A stretch of 64,000 bases of DNA from Alteribacillus persepolensis. GTDB lineage: Bacteria > Bacillota > Bacilli > Bacillales > Marinococcaceae. The stretch is from contig NZ_FNDK01000009.1 of the NCBI RefSeq assembly GCF_900099605.1, positions 62,001 through 126,000 on the forward strand, written 5' to 3'. Shown here in pieces: positions 1-7,782 of this stretch. The position numbers were made by a program, and so were the translations under genes. Numbering within the stretch: position 1 is the stretch's first letter; every line of letters begins with the position of its first letter. The notes under the pieces are model-generated. The model was not told where the DNA came from, ran no database searches, and saw only the letters and a list, made by a program, of their open reading frames with translations.

Positions 1-374
1 AACACATAACGCCCTTCATAACCTCTCGGGTGACTGTCATAATTGCGAATCATAAAACGAGAGTCAGTAAAAATGGAACAGCCGCTTCTCGTATACTCTA
101 AATAATATCCGCCAAACAGACGAAACGCCTTGTCCATGTTCATATGAAGCGCATCAGCAAGACCGCGAATTTCATCTAGTATGGCTGGTGCAAATGTTAG
201 CATTATATCTTTATATGTTACTGGATCAATCAAAAAGTGGCGATGCTGCCTTGGTCCCCATTGTTTTTCGCGATTCAAGAGAATCGGCGAATCCTTTAGA
301 AGCTTCCCTTGCCAATAACCAAAGTCATAATGGGTGCCCCTGTATTGGAAAACATCACTGTAAAACTGTTTCAT
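1..374 (-). CDS. C45-type acyltransferase/linear amide hydrolase, N-terminal part
   Basis: Partial gene that runs off the left edge; about 124 residues are visible. The translation begins MKQFYSDVFQYRGTHYDFGY and contains LFGGYYLEYTRSGCSIF followed by MIRNYD. In the peptidase C45 (acyl-CoA:6-aminopenicillanate acyltransferase-like, Ntn-hydrolase) family, a Cys in a GCS/T context is the autoprocessing N-terminal nucleophile and R-N-Y/F-D follows, so the Cys at about residue 97 is the expected nucleophile. I chose the ATG at 374 because the GAGG-type ribosome site is about 10 nt upstream; the ATG at 383 is too close to it. The substrate cannot be told. Family assignment is from motif recognition only. 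Confidence 0.72.
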   Translation of the reverse strand, partial: MKQFYSDVFQYRGTHYDFGYWQGKLLKDSPILLNREKQWGPRQHRHFLIDPVTYKDIMLTFAPAILDEIRGLADALHMNMDKAFRLFGGYYLEYTRSGCSIFTDSRFMIRNYDSHPRGYEGRYV

Positions 375-647
375 CCTGTTCATTCCTCTTTCCCTTTCAC
401 CACGACAGTGAATAATACCCATATCATAGTCTAAAAGCAGAGGGGCACTCAAGGGATGCGCCTGTTCCTCAAAAATATTATTCCTTTTACGATGATAAAG
501 CTACACATTTCTCTTTTAAACCATCTGACATCCTTGTTTCAACCGTTGAAAAGACAGCTGTGCCGTCTTTCGTTCATATCTTCATCCCCGCTTACCTCAT
601 GATCACTGTATAAGAAACGCCGCTGTCCTGTTCTATTAATACAAAAA

Positions 648-686
648 AGTCCATCCGAAGCCTGTGAAAAAGGCTCCAGATGGACT
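648..686 (-). terminator. rho-independent terminator of the DinB-like gene
   Basis: Read on the minus strand, AGTCCATC and GATGGACT form the outer stem, AGCCT/AGGCT the inner stem, and a run of six T follows. It lies 20 bases past the stop of the DinB-like gene. Confidence 0.8.
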
Positions 687-705
687 GCACGAATGCTGTA
701 ATATG

Positions 706-1200
706 TTATTGCACTTTTGCCAAGTGGCGCAAGATTTGGTCATGATGGCCAACAACGTGCTGCACAATTAAGTGATCAATTAAGAATGATAATGGCTTCC
801 CATCAAAATTTGGATTATAGCTTGGTGCTTTAATGTCAAGATCTTCTTCTTTCACTTTTGACAGTGCTGCTTCTACTTTTGGTACTAAGTTTTGCAGATC
901 TTCTATCACGTCTTCTCTTTTCAATTGATCTACAACGCTTTCTTTTACCGCCACTAAACGGTGTACATGTTCATGATTGCGTCCCCATTTTCCATCAGGC
1001 ACAATTAATAATGCTTCTAGGTCATCGACCCAAAAGTCCACAGCTTCTACAACGTGGGCAGCAATTTGCATGGCAGACCATTCTTTTTCAGAAGGTTTCA
1101 CATAGAGAACGGATTCATCTGTCTTGTTTAGAACTTCAACGATATCAGAAATACCCTGTTTAAATACTTTAATGTTTTCATTCATAGCTGCTGTTGCCAT
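706..1200 (-). CDS. DinB-like four-helix bundle protein
   Basis: 164-residue cytoplasmic protein of the DinB/YfiT superfamily. Residues 36-60 (PSEKEWSAMQIAAHVVEAVD) carry the usual helix with a conserved His. A second His-rich segment near the C terminus (IDHLIVQHVVGHHDQILRH) supplies the other expected metal ligands. Family members are metal-dependent thiol S-transferases or of unknown function, so no reaction is assigned. The start is supported by TAGGAGG eight bases upstream. It appears monocistronic and ends in a clear terminator. Divergent or operonic partners are not visible. Confidence 0.8.
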   Translation of the reverse strand: MATAAMNENIKVFKQGISDIVEVLNKTDESVLYVKPSEKEWSAMQIAAHVVEAVDFWVDDLEALLIVPDGKWGRNHEHVHRLVAVKESVVDQLKREDVIEDLQNLVPKVEAALSKVKEEDLDIKAPSYNPNFDGKPLSFLIDHLIVQHVVGHHDQILRHLAKVQ

Positions 1201-1509
1201 TACAAAGAACCTCCTAAGATTATTGATAGTGGATGCATTCCATCCTCATTATAAATGATATAAGGACAAATTGCATAATAAAATCTCAATTATTCCAATT
1301 CTTCAACAAAAACCAATATATTTCGCATGGAATAAACCTTCCTAGTGCATCACTTTTCCCCTGCTGTCCATTATATAACCTTCCACTAATTCTTTTTCGA
1401 AAAATTTTTTGCTCAGCACTCCCATATAAGAAAAACGGTGGTTGAAAAACCCGCTCAGCCACCGTCCTTGTCACCGCAGACGCTGCTGCTTTAGAACGCA
1501 TCTGCTGCA

Positions 1510-1635
1510 GACGGGACGCTTTCCGCGCGTATGGCCCCATCCTCCTCGAACGGTGCTGAAGTGCATGCCCCGTTTGCGGGATCTTCGTCTCATGCTATTC
1601 CCGCAGGAGTCGCCCGTATTCCGCTCTGCTTCGGA
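1510..1635. repeat. degenerate copy of a Bacillaceae dispersed hairpin repeat
   Basis: The segments GACGCTTTCCGCG, CATCCTCCTCG, GCTATTCCCGCAGGAGTCG and ATTCCGCTCTGCT occur in the order known from a GC-rich, intergenic repeat common in Bacillaceae genomes (typically GGGACGCTTTCCGC...CCCGCAGGAGTCGCC...TTCCGCTC). The copy is diverged and more GC-rich than its surroundings. Identification is from memory of the consensus, not from a search. Confidence 0.55.
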
Positions 1636-1700
1636 TAGCGTATAGATGAAAACTCTTTAAAATAACAATCAACACATATACTTCCTGTCTTCCAAAGAAA

Positions 1701-1734
1701 AGCGCAAGCGCCCAGCTGCTCAGGCGTTTGCGCT
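1701..1734. repeat. GC-rich hairpin AGCGCAAGCGCC/GGCGTTTGCGCT
   Basis: Two 12-base arms with one mismatch and a 10-base spacer, preceded by AGAAA. The motif AAAGCGCAAGCGCC is a frequent dispersed intergenic motif in Bacillaceae. No T run follows directly, so it is a repeat rather than an obvious terminator. Confidence 0.5.
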
Positions 1735-1775
1735 GGACTATGAAAACACCAATCTTTTATACTTTCTCATCTTAT

Positions 1776-1818
1776 AAAAAAATCACACGGGAGTGCGATG
1801 CACCATCCCATGTGATTT
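1776..1818 (-). terminator. terminator of the S14 gene
   Basis: On the minus strand AATCACATGGGA pairs with TCCCGTGTGATT (one wobble) around an 11-13 base loop and is followed by a run of T. It lies about 45 bases past the S14 stop codon. Confidence 0.8.
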
Positions 1819-1860
1819 CGTTTATTCTTTCCCTGTGTGCAGCTTCTAACGCAGGACTTC

Positions 1861-2037
1861 CTACCAGCTTGCTTTTTTCACGCCTGGAATTTGGCCTTTA
1901 TAGGCAAGCTCGCGGAAACAGATCCGGCACAATTTAAATTTACGAAGAACGGAGTGAGGTCTTCCGCAACGTTCACAACGGGTATATTCTTGTACCTTGT
2001 ATTTTGGCTTCTTTTCCATTAAAGCTTTTTTCGCCAT
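1861..2037 (-). CDS. rpsN: 30S ribosomal protein S14, zinc-binding (type Z)
   Basis: 58-residue protein that matches the short bacterial S14 from end to end, with [10 protein letters not shown] and [20 protein letters not shown]. Cys 21, 24, 37 and 40 form the CxxC...CxxC zinc site, so this is the zinc-containing form. It starts at the ATG with GGGAGG seven bases upstream. It is a stand-alone gene with its own promoter and terminator, not inside a ribosomal protein operon. In B. subtilis the zinc S14 sits in the spc operon and the extra, stand-alone copy (yhzA) lacks the Cys residues, so a solitary zinc form is a small departure. I found no recognisable Zur box. Confidence 0.95.
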   Translation of the reverse strand: MAKKALMEKKPKYKVQEYTRCERCGRPHSVLRKFKLCRICFRELAYKGQIPGVKKASW

Positions 2038-2086
2038 AACATAACCTCCCTTTTATTTATTGGAAAGGGCAGGAGAGCGTTTGACT

Positions 2087-2115
2087 ATTGTATCTCTTTC
2101 CAGCAAATACGTCAA
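2087..2115 (-). promoter_or_regulatory. sigma-A promoter of the S14 gene
   Basis: TTGACG, 17 bases, TACAAT on the minus strand, about 50 bases upstream of the start codon. The fit to the vegetative consensus is very good. Confidence 0.75.
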
Positions 2116-2227
2116 CATATTGTATATCATCACTTCTTTTTTATAGTTATTTATCGAAATCTTGTTTTTCATATATGTTAATATGTACCAGCGGAGAAAA
2201 GTAAACAAACGGGGCTCAGGCATTTTA

Positions 2228-2270
2228 AACAAAAAAAAGGAATTGGATTATCGTTATCCAACTCCTTTTA
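2228..2270 (-). terminator. terminator of the adhB/coat operon
   Basis: On the minus strand AAAAGGAGTTGGAT pairs with ATCCAATTCCTTTT and is followed by eight T. It lies about 40 bases past the alcohol dehydrogenase stop codon. Confidence 0.85.
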
Positions 2271-2311
2271 GATGCGAAAGCTTCAATGACTCTATGGAAT
2301 TATACCTCCGG

Positions 2312-3448
2312 CTACGGTTTTAATACTACTTTGATACAGTCTTCCATTTTTGTATCAAATATTTCGTATCCATATTTGGCTTCTTCTAACGGCAGGGTGT
2401 GCGTAATAATGTCACTTAAATCGACCTTCCCTTGTGAAATAAGGTCGTGTACAAATGGCATGTAGTGAATCACTGGTGCTTGTCCGGTTCTAATATTTAC
2501 GTTGCGCTGAAAAATATCGCCAAACGGAAAAGCGTTATACCGCGAGGCATACACGCCGGTCACTTGAATGTTCCCGCCTTTTCGCACCGCTTGGCTCGCC
2601 ATTGTTAATGCCCCCATCGATCCTCCGTGAAGCTTAAGCCCCGTCGCAAGAAACTCCAGGTCTGTCATCTTCCCGTCCATTCCGACACAATCAACAACGA
2701 CGTCCGCCCCGCCTTTTGTCATATCATGCAAATATTCTCCTGCGTTATCGTACTCTTCAAAATTAATGACTTCTACATTATTCGTACGCTTCGCATGCTC
2801 AAGACGATACCCAACGTAATCGACGGCAATAACCCGCCCTGCCCCTTTTAACCAGGCAAATTTCTGTGCCAGCAGTCCAACCGGACCGCAGCCTAAAATG
2901 ATAACCGTATCTCCTTTTTTCATGCCGGAGTTATCTATACTCCAATAAGCTGTAACACCAGCATCGGCAATAAGCACTAAATTGCTGTCGTCCACTTCAC
3001 TGCTTTCAGGAATCTTATAAGGGGTAAAATTCCCATATGGAACACGCATGTATTCAGCTTGTCCGCCGGGGTATCCGCCGGTGGTCCCCGAATACCCGAA
3101 ATATGCCCCCATCTCTCCGTTATCATTTGCATTGTCACACTGGCTTTCTAATTCATTTTCACAAAACCAGCATTTTCCGCAGCTTACGTTAAACGGAATG
3201 ACAACGCGGTCTCCTTTTTTTATTGCTGTTACGTCAGGACCTGTTTCTTCTACAACGCCCATTGGTTCGTGACCGATAATATAATTTTCTTGAATGTTTG
3301 GAATCATGCCGTGAATTAAATGTAAGTCAGATCCGCAAATGGCGGTATTGGTTAATTTCACAATGATATCATCCGCTTTTTGAATGCTGGGAGCGTCCAC
3401 GTCTTTCACTGCAACGTTTTTAACCCCCTGATACGTGACTGCTTTCAT
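2312..3448 (-). CDS. adhB: zinc-dependent alcohol dehydrogenase (formaldehyde dehydrogenase-like MDR)
   Basis: 378 residues, medium-chain dehydrogenase/reductase. The catalytic zinc site is visible as Cys38 (AICGSDLH) and His60-Glu61 (GHEPMG). The structural zinc site is Cys90, 93, 96 and 104. The NAD-binding turn GCGPVG is at 186-191. The sequence resembles the glutathione-independent formaldehyde dehydrogenase branch and B. subtilis AdhB. It is the last gene of a minus-strand set preceded by two small coat-type proteins, the same company that adhB keeps in B. subtilis (yraG-yraF-adhB-yraE-yraD). That synteny suggests expression in the sporulating mother cell. The true substrate alcohol is unknown. 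Confidence 0.88.
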   Translation of the reverse strand: MKAVTYQGVKNVAVKDVDAPSIQKADDIIVKLTNTAICGSDLHLIHGMIPNIQENYIIGHEPMGVVEETGPDVTAIKKGDRVVIPFNVSCGKCWFCENELESQCDNANDNGEMGAYFGYSGTTGGYPGGQAEYMRVPYGNFTPYKIPESSEVDDSNLVLIADAGVTAYWSIDNSGMKKGDTVIILGCGPVGLLAQKFAWLKGAGRVIAVDYVGYRLEHAKRTNNVEVINFEEYDNAGEYLHDMTKGGADVVVDCVGMDGKMTDLEFLATGLKLHGGSMGALTMASQAVRKGGNIQVTGVYASRYNAFPFGDIFQRNVNIRTGQAPVIHYMPFVHDLISQGKVDLSDIITHTLPLEEAKYGYEIFDTKMEDCIKVVLKP

Positions 3449-3477
3449 CGTCTATCTCTCCTCTATGTTTCCTGCTT

Positions 3478-3837
3478 TTATTGCGGAGGGGTTGGAAATA
3501 ATCCTTTACGGTTGTGATTGTCAGGAAACAGCTTGAGCCCGGCGATCTCCACCGCTGTTTGCGCCGCCTGCATATCGAGTGCTTGCTGTGTGCCTGTATC
3601 ATTGGGATAAAACCATTTTTTCTTCACCATCAAATCCACCACTTCCGCTTGATAATCCATCGCCGCTTCCATTTGATTTCGAATCGTTGTTCTTACTTCT
3701 GGACTGGCCGATTCTGTGAGGGCAATTGCGTAGTTCCGTACTGCTTCTTTGACGGAAATTAACAAATCCAGCGCAATCGCTGAATCAACTTGTTCCGGCA
3801 TTCCGACTGAGTTAACCGGATCTAAATAATCTTCCAT
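3478..3837 (-). CDS. CotF/YraF-like spore coat protein
   Basis: 119 residues with the Coat F helical pattern: AIALDLLISVKEAVRNYAIA, then a segment around EVRTTIRNQMEAAMDYQAEV, then MVKKKWFYPND, the typical end of this domain. The last 30 residues are poorly conserved and Pro-rich (LFPTPPQ). GGAGGGAG precedes the start. It is cotranscribed with adhB (29-base gap) and with the small coat partner upstream. The likely role is a spore coat component made in the mother cell; this rests on family and synteny with yraF. Confidence 0.82.
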   Translation of the reverse strand: MEDYLDPVNSVGMPEQVDSAIALDLLISVKEAVRNYAIALTESASPEVRTTIRNQMEAAMDYQAEVVDLMVKKKWFYPNDTGTQQALDMQAAQTAVEIAGLKLFPDNHNRKGLFPTPPQ

Positions 3838-3849
3838 AAGTACTCCCTC

Positions 3850-4056
3850 CTACTGTGTGTTTGTATAGGCATAAAGGCGCTGCAGCTCTTTGATGTCATT
3901 AATGGAGAGTTGTACGTTTTTTTCTATCAACGCGCGCAGGTCTTCATCAAACACAATGCCTTGCATCATTTTTGACTTTAATAATGCCACCGTTTTAGCA
4001 TTTAATAACTCATGACAATCCATGGTTTCATGAAATGACAAATCTTCTCTCCCCAT
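3850..4056 (-). CDS. small YraG-like spore coat protein
   Basis: 68-residue helical protein (HETMDCHELLNAKTVALLKS) resembling B. subtilis YraG and the N-terminal half of CotF-like proteins. I take the second ATG because GAGGAGG is seven bases upstream of it and overlaps the first. It lies 13 bases before the yraF-like gene and is probably the first gene of the operon ending with adhB. A homologous pair lies divergently just beyond it. Confidence 0.72.
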   Translation of the reverse strand: MGREDLSFHETMDCHELLNAKTVALLKSKMMQGIVFDEDLRALIEKNVQLSINDIKELQRLYAYTNTQ

Positions 4057-4188
4057 GTCCATACCTCCTCGCGTTTTAAGGACTACTATGTATTTTTCAC
4101 GATAAATGTTTGTCTATGCATATCAGAGAATAAGATGCCGGGAATGACGCAACCTAAAAACAAAGTGGAAGGAAAGAGGAGTGAAAAC

Positions 4189-4395
4189 ATGGCTGCAAAA
4201 TTAGCTCTGCATGAACGCTTGGAGCTTCAAGAGATTTTAACTTTGAAAAATATCACATTAACAAAAGCATCTACTATGCAAGGCTTAGCAGGTTGTAAAG
4301 AGCTGAAAAGCATCCTGGCTGCCGAAACGAACAAAGGAAAGCAGCACGTCGAACAATTAGCGGAACTTTTAAAAGAGAGAGAGGTATCGTCATGA
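4189..4395 (+). CDS. small YraG-like spore coat protein (divergent copy)
   Basis: 68 residues, MAAKLALHERLELQEILTLK..., the same helical family as the divergent gene at 3850-4056; the segment around HERLELQEILTLKNITLTKA aligns with HETMDCHELLNAKTVALLKS. The ATG with GAGGAGTGAAAAC in front is preferred over the in-frame ATG at 4135. Its stop overlaps the start of the next gene by 4 bases, so the two are translationally coupled. A 130-base divergent intergenic region separates the two coat operons and must hold both promoters; I could not fix sigma-E or sigma-K boxes with confidence. Confidence 0.72.
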   Translation: MAAKLALHERLELQEILTLKNITLTKASTMQGLAGCKELKSILAAETNKGKQHVEQLAELLKEREVSS

Positions 4396-4691
4396 CGAAT
4401 ATGCTTCAAAAAGCAGCAGGGATGGCTGGCATGACGGACCAAGTTATCGCAACAGATTTTCTCATTTCTGCCAAATCTGCTGTACGAAATATAACGTTTG
4501 CGATAACAGAATCTGCGACACCAGAGGTAAGAGAGATCCTGCGTGCCCAACTGCATGATGCCATCGACACTCATGAACAAATCAGCCAATATATGATGAA
4601 AAAAGGCTATTACTATCCAAGCGATTTGGATGAACAATTAAAAGTAGAAGTAAAAGCATCTAAAGCAGCCTTAAAATTAGCGGATGATTGA
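4392..4691 (+). CDS. CotF/YraD/YraF-like spore coat protein (divergent copy)
   Basis: 99 residues with the Coat F domain: VIATDFLISAKSAVRNITFA, ESATPEVREILRAQLHDAID and QYMMKKGYYYPSD. It is closely similar in pattern to the gene at 3478-3837. It overlaps the preceding small partner by 4 bases (ATGA type), so the small-large pair is duplicated on both sides of one intergenic region. The probable role is in the spore coat. Confidence 0.8.
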   Translation: MTNMLQKAAGMAGMTDQVIATDFLISAKSAVRNITFAITESATPEVREILRAQLHDAIDTHEQISQYMMKKGYYYPSDLDEQLKVEVKASKAALKLADD

Positions 4692-4720
4692 TGCTTATGA
4701 GATAAAGAAAGGAGGAGTCC

Positions 4721-5086
4721 ATGAATCACGTTATTGCGTTAGTCGTAAAAACGATTCTTGTGATGTTTATTCTTGTTATTGTTTTATCGCTGATGAACGG
4801 TTATCCGTTCTTAAACACTCTGGGATTAAGTTTGATTGTTGTTGGGACTGCTTATATCATTGGTGATTTATTTATTTTAGACGCCACTAACAATACCGTA
4901 TCGACAATTGCCGATATTGGACTGTGTACACTCGTCATCTGGCTGATCGGCCCGTTTATCTTAAATGAACCTGTCTCCTTTATACTGGCCTTATTAACTG
5001 CTGTTCTTATTGGACTTGGCGAATGGTTCTTTCATAAATATGTAGTCAACGCCGTTATTTCCAAAAATCCAAAAGTGTATTCATAA
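4721..5086 (+). CDS. DUF2512 (YndM-like) membrane protein
   Basis: 121 residues with four hydrophobic segments at about 5-24, 28-47, 58-78 and 83-101, ending in a short charged tail. It matches the DUF2512 family, which includes B. subtilis YndM. AAGGAGGAGTCC stands in front of the ATG. It follows the coat genes by 29 bases and may be read from the same transcript. Function unknown. Confidence 0.75.
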   Translation: MNHVIALVVKTILVMFILVIVLSLMNGYPFLNTLGLSLIVVGTAYIIGDLFILDATNNTVSTIADIGLCTLVIWLIGPFILNEPVSFILALLTAVLIGLGEWFFHKYVVNAVISKNPKVYS

Positions 5087-5198
5087 GGAGAATGTCATGT
5101 TCCCCTTGTCCTTTGCGCGCACACGAATTTTTTCAGCACGCTGACGACTCAATGACTGAACTATGCTAACATGTTATCTTTTTCTGTCAGTAGAGAAC

Positions 5199-5237
5199 AA
5201 GGACAGGTGCGAGGATGATTACTCCTCCCCTGTCCTT
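5199..5237. terminator. hairpin downstream of the DUF2512 gene
   Basis: AAGGACAGG and CCTGTCCTT form a 9-base-pair outer stem, with GAGGA/TCCTC pairing inside. No long T run follows, so it is a weaker terminator candidate for the plus-strand genes. Confidence 0.45.
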
Positions 5238-5384
5238 ATTGATTCGAGCACTAAAACAATAAATTATGTTTTTCCATGGTACACACAACAGGCGTATCAT
5301 TGACATATCAAACATGCAGAGTGCTGTTACGCCTTCTGCAAGTCAAAAAGAAGAAAACGGCAGTGAGTAAACGTTTCTCTAAGG

Positions 5385-6206
5385 TTAATTGAGACTTTTC
5401 ATTATGCCGCGGTCATTCTGCTCTTGAACAGGCCGGTGGTTATCAGGAAAAATACGCTGAAAATCTTCTATTTGCTCTTTGGACATTTCCATTGGCTGTT
5501 CAAAAATGCTCCATTTCACTTCTTCTGTACACGGCGGAGTAGTAAGTGAACCATCATAATAGAATGACTCTTGGTTCTCTGGGAGAAGAGCCTGTACGTC
5601 AATGGGATCATCTACTGTTATATCTTCTTCCCTTTCTGTTTCTGGAAGGTTCTCCCACGCCTTCGAAAGCTCTTCATTTTCCTCTCCTTCCTGCAGCATT
5701 ACTCCAAGCACCGCTAGTTGGCCATTTTCACCTTCATGAACGAGGTGAAGTTCCATTTCATACTTTTCCCCATTAAATTCGTGTTCACTTGGTGTGTGAA
5801 AGTGAAACTGCGCGAGTTCGTATTCTTTTTCATCAATGGTGAGGCGGTTGACTTCTGATGGATTTTCCGCTTGAATGGTATGTCCATTATGAACAAAGGT
5901 AAAGACAGCAGGCTGATAATTAATTTCCATGTTCCCTGCGTTATCCTCCCCCTCTGCCACTTGGGAAAACTCAATATTAACAGGTGATTGTTCATTACCA
6001 TTGACACAGTCCGCATACGCCGGATCTAAATTACCCCAATGCTCAGGTCCGGTCTCTCCGCCGTAAGACCACTCTTGTTCTTCTCCAAGCCTCTCTTCTT
6101 CATTTGGAGCATTTGTTTCTTTTGTACTTTCTTGACAGCCAGCCGCAAAGAAGCTTAATGAAGCGGCTAAACATGACCCTATCAGTTTGTAGGACATTTG
6201 CTGCAT
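5385..6206 (-). CDS. secreted alpha-carbonic anhydrase (lipoprotein)
   Basis: Interconverts CO2 and bicarbonate outside the membrane. 273 residues from the preferred start. A signal peptide ends in the lipobox FAAGC, so the mature protein is probably lipid-anchored. Family motifs are SYGGETGPEHWG, NEQSPVNI, the zinc ligands in FHFHTPSEH (His135, His137) and ELHLVH (His154), and SLTTPPCTEEVKW. The linker after the Cys is very acidic. I chose the ATG at 6206 because AAGGAAGGGAG lies just upstream; the longer form from 6233 would put the ribosome site inside the gene. External carbonic anhydrase would fit an alkaliphilic lifestyle, which is inference. Confidence 0.92.
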   Translation of the reverse strand: MQQMSYKLIGSCLAASLSFFAAGCQESTKETNAPNEEERLGEEQEWSYGGETGPEHWGNLDPAYADCVNGNEQSPVNIEFSQVAEGEDNAGNMEINYQPAVFTFVHNGHTIQAENPSEVNRLTIDEKEYELAQFHFHTPSEHEFNGEKYEMELHLVHEGENGQLAVLGVMLQEGEENEELSKAWENLPETEREEDITVDDPIDVQALLPENQESFYYDGSLTTPPCTEEVKWSIFEQPMEMSKEQIEDFQRIFPDNHRPVQEQNDRGIMKSLN

Positions 6207-6535
6207 TTCACTCCCTTCCTTTTTACACTTCATACGTTACAAGATGAAAAAGAGACAGCAAATATGGTGAAGTAAAAAACATACATTCAGTAAAAAGGAA
6301 CCAAAAGATAAGAACTAGTGGCAAGAAAATCAATAAGCTGATCTTACAACATGGATATATTGCACAGCAGCCGATTTCTGTGCAGTAATATACATCGCTG
6401 GGGAAAATCTCTTGTTGAAGAATCTAACAGCAGATATTCACTTTTGAATGAAATGAAACGACAAAACCCTGTTTATCTGATCAAAAAAGACAAATCAGTA
6501 TTACGTTGAATTTTACAAAACATGGCGACATTATT
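6207..6535. other. intergenic, nothing recognised
   Basis: AT-rich spacer upstream of the carbonic anhydrase gene and downstream of the dehydrogenase-like gene. I see no gene, no clear terminator and no convincing promoter. Confidence 0.4.
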
Positions 6536-7456
6536 TTATGAGTGAGCCATATGTGTTAACAGAGTTGTTCGAATCTTAGCGGCAGATTTTTCAAAAGCAC
6601 TTTGTTCGTCACTATCCAACTCCCATTCCTGTACTTTTAATATTCCTTTTTTGTTTACAGTAATAGGCACACCAATACTGATATCGTGTTGTTGATACTC
6701 ACCATCCAACACACTAGATCCGATAAAAGATGTCTCTTCTTCGTCCAGCACAGCGCGAACTACTCGAAGAATGCCTACCCCCGTTGTCCATCCAGTTGTC
6801 CTTGGAACATTCAGACTATTGAACCGAACGAACCATGTATTTATCTCTTTATTGATCTCATCTTTTTGTTTGGCTGTAAATGTATACGGTGTTCCATTTT
6901 TTTGCACTTTAGAGAAAAGTGGTACTTGGGTTTCACCGTGTTCTCCGATAACTGGAGTATAGAAATTACTGCTAAAAGGTTCAGCCGGCAATACTTTTCG
7001 AATGGCCCACTCGAATCGGTAAGAATCATTTAAATTGTATCCAATTAATTGGTTTCTGGAAAATCCAAATTTCTTATAAAGATAATAGTTCAGTATATCT
7101 ACAGGATTTGATGCTGTAATGATAATGGCATCCGGAGCATAGGAAGCTGCCTTTTCACCAATCGTTTGAAATATTCGGAGGTTATCTGCTAAATAGGCAT
7201 CTCTAGAGGTTTCATCATTACGATTTGGCACCCCCGCGGTAATAATTACAACACTTGAACCGATTAAATCCTCATACTCCCCCCGGTAAATATTTTTTCC
7301 AGGAAAAGCATTCTCCAAATCCATGATATGGTTATTCAGTAAGGCTTCATTCACGTCAATAAGACAAAGTTCATCGGCCGCATTTGTCAAGGAAATCGTC
7401 ATTGCACATGCAGACCCCAATGTTCCAGCAGATCCTATAATTGATATTTTCCTCAC
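6536..7456 (-). CDS. lactate/malate dehydrogenase-family protein
   Basis: 306 residues from the GTG chosen because AAAGAGG lies eight bases upstream. NAD-binding loop GSAGTLGSA near the N terminus, ASNPVD, and the catalytic region IGEHGETQVP with the active-site His. The Asp/Arg pair of LDH/MDH is kept in NDSYRF. The substrate-specificity position (Gln in LDH, Arg in MDH, in the loop after TAG) appears to be Asn in AGVPNRNDETSR, and the loop is one residue longer. The substrate is therefore probably neither plain lactate nor malate. It neighbours an enolase-superfamily enzyme and a carboxylate transporter, so a role on a hydroxy-acid intermediate is inferred. Confidence 0.78.
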   Translation of the reverse strand: MRKISIIGSAGTLGSACAMTISLTNAADELCLIDVNEALLNNHIMDLENAFPGKNIYRGEYEDLIGSSVVIITAGVPNRNDETSRDAYLADNLRIFQTIGEKAASYAPDAIIITASNPVDILNYYLYKKFGFSRNQLIGYNLNDSYRFEWAIRKVLPAEPFSSNFYTPVIGEHGETQVPLFSKVQKNGTPYTFTAKQKDEINKEINTWFVRFNSLNVPRTTGWTTGVGILRVVRAVLDEEETSFIGSSVLDGEYQQHDISIGVPITVNKKGILKVQEWELDSDEQSAFEKSAAKIRTTLLTHMAHS

Positions 7457-7782
7457 GCGTATCACCTCTTTTTCCCTGTGTATACTTTCTTTTCAATTTT
7501 TTCCGTTATGAAATAACATCATTGACCGATACTAAAATGTGACAAGTGACATAATTGAAGTTCCGATCTGAATATTTGGGGACAGCTAAACTGATGAAAC
7601 AACTAGACACCAGAACTTCTTTTTCACCAAACTCCTGCCGACCCAAAACGGGCCGGCTAAGAGTGAGAGAGACTGTAGAAAACAGGATAAATCATCCGTA
7701 TCCTAAAGGGAGTCTTCCTTATACACGTAAAATGATACGCTTTTGGTGCAAAGTCCAGAGCTGGCTGCTCTTTCTGTTCCCG
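7457..7782. other. intergenic, nothing recognised
   Basis: Spacer between the dehydrogenase-like and enolase-superfamily genes on the minus strand. I see no gene and no strong hairpin. Confidence 0.4.

Larger units (their letters stand above)
1201..1860. other. intergenic stretch with repeat elements, no gene
   Basis: I see no credible coding region. The stretch holds the degenerate repeat, a GC-rich hairpin and the S14 terminator listed separately. Confidence 0.6.

Noticed and set aside
1286-1540. 84-codon open frame on the minus strand
   Set aside because: It crosses the repeat-containing intergenic DNA, has no ribosome site and reads like a shadow of the GC-rich repeat.
4063-4188. Sigma-E or sigma-K promoter boxes between the coat operons
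   Set aside because: CATA-type -10 candidates exist but the spacing to any -35 match was not convincing.
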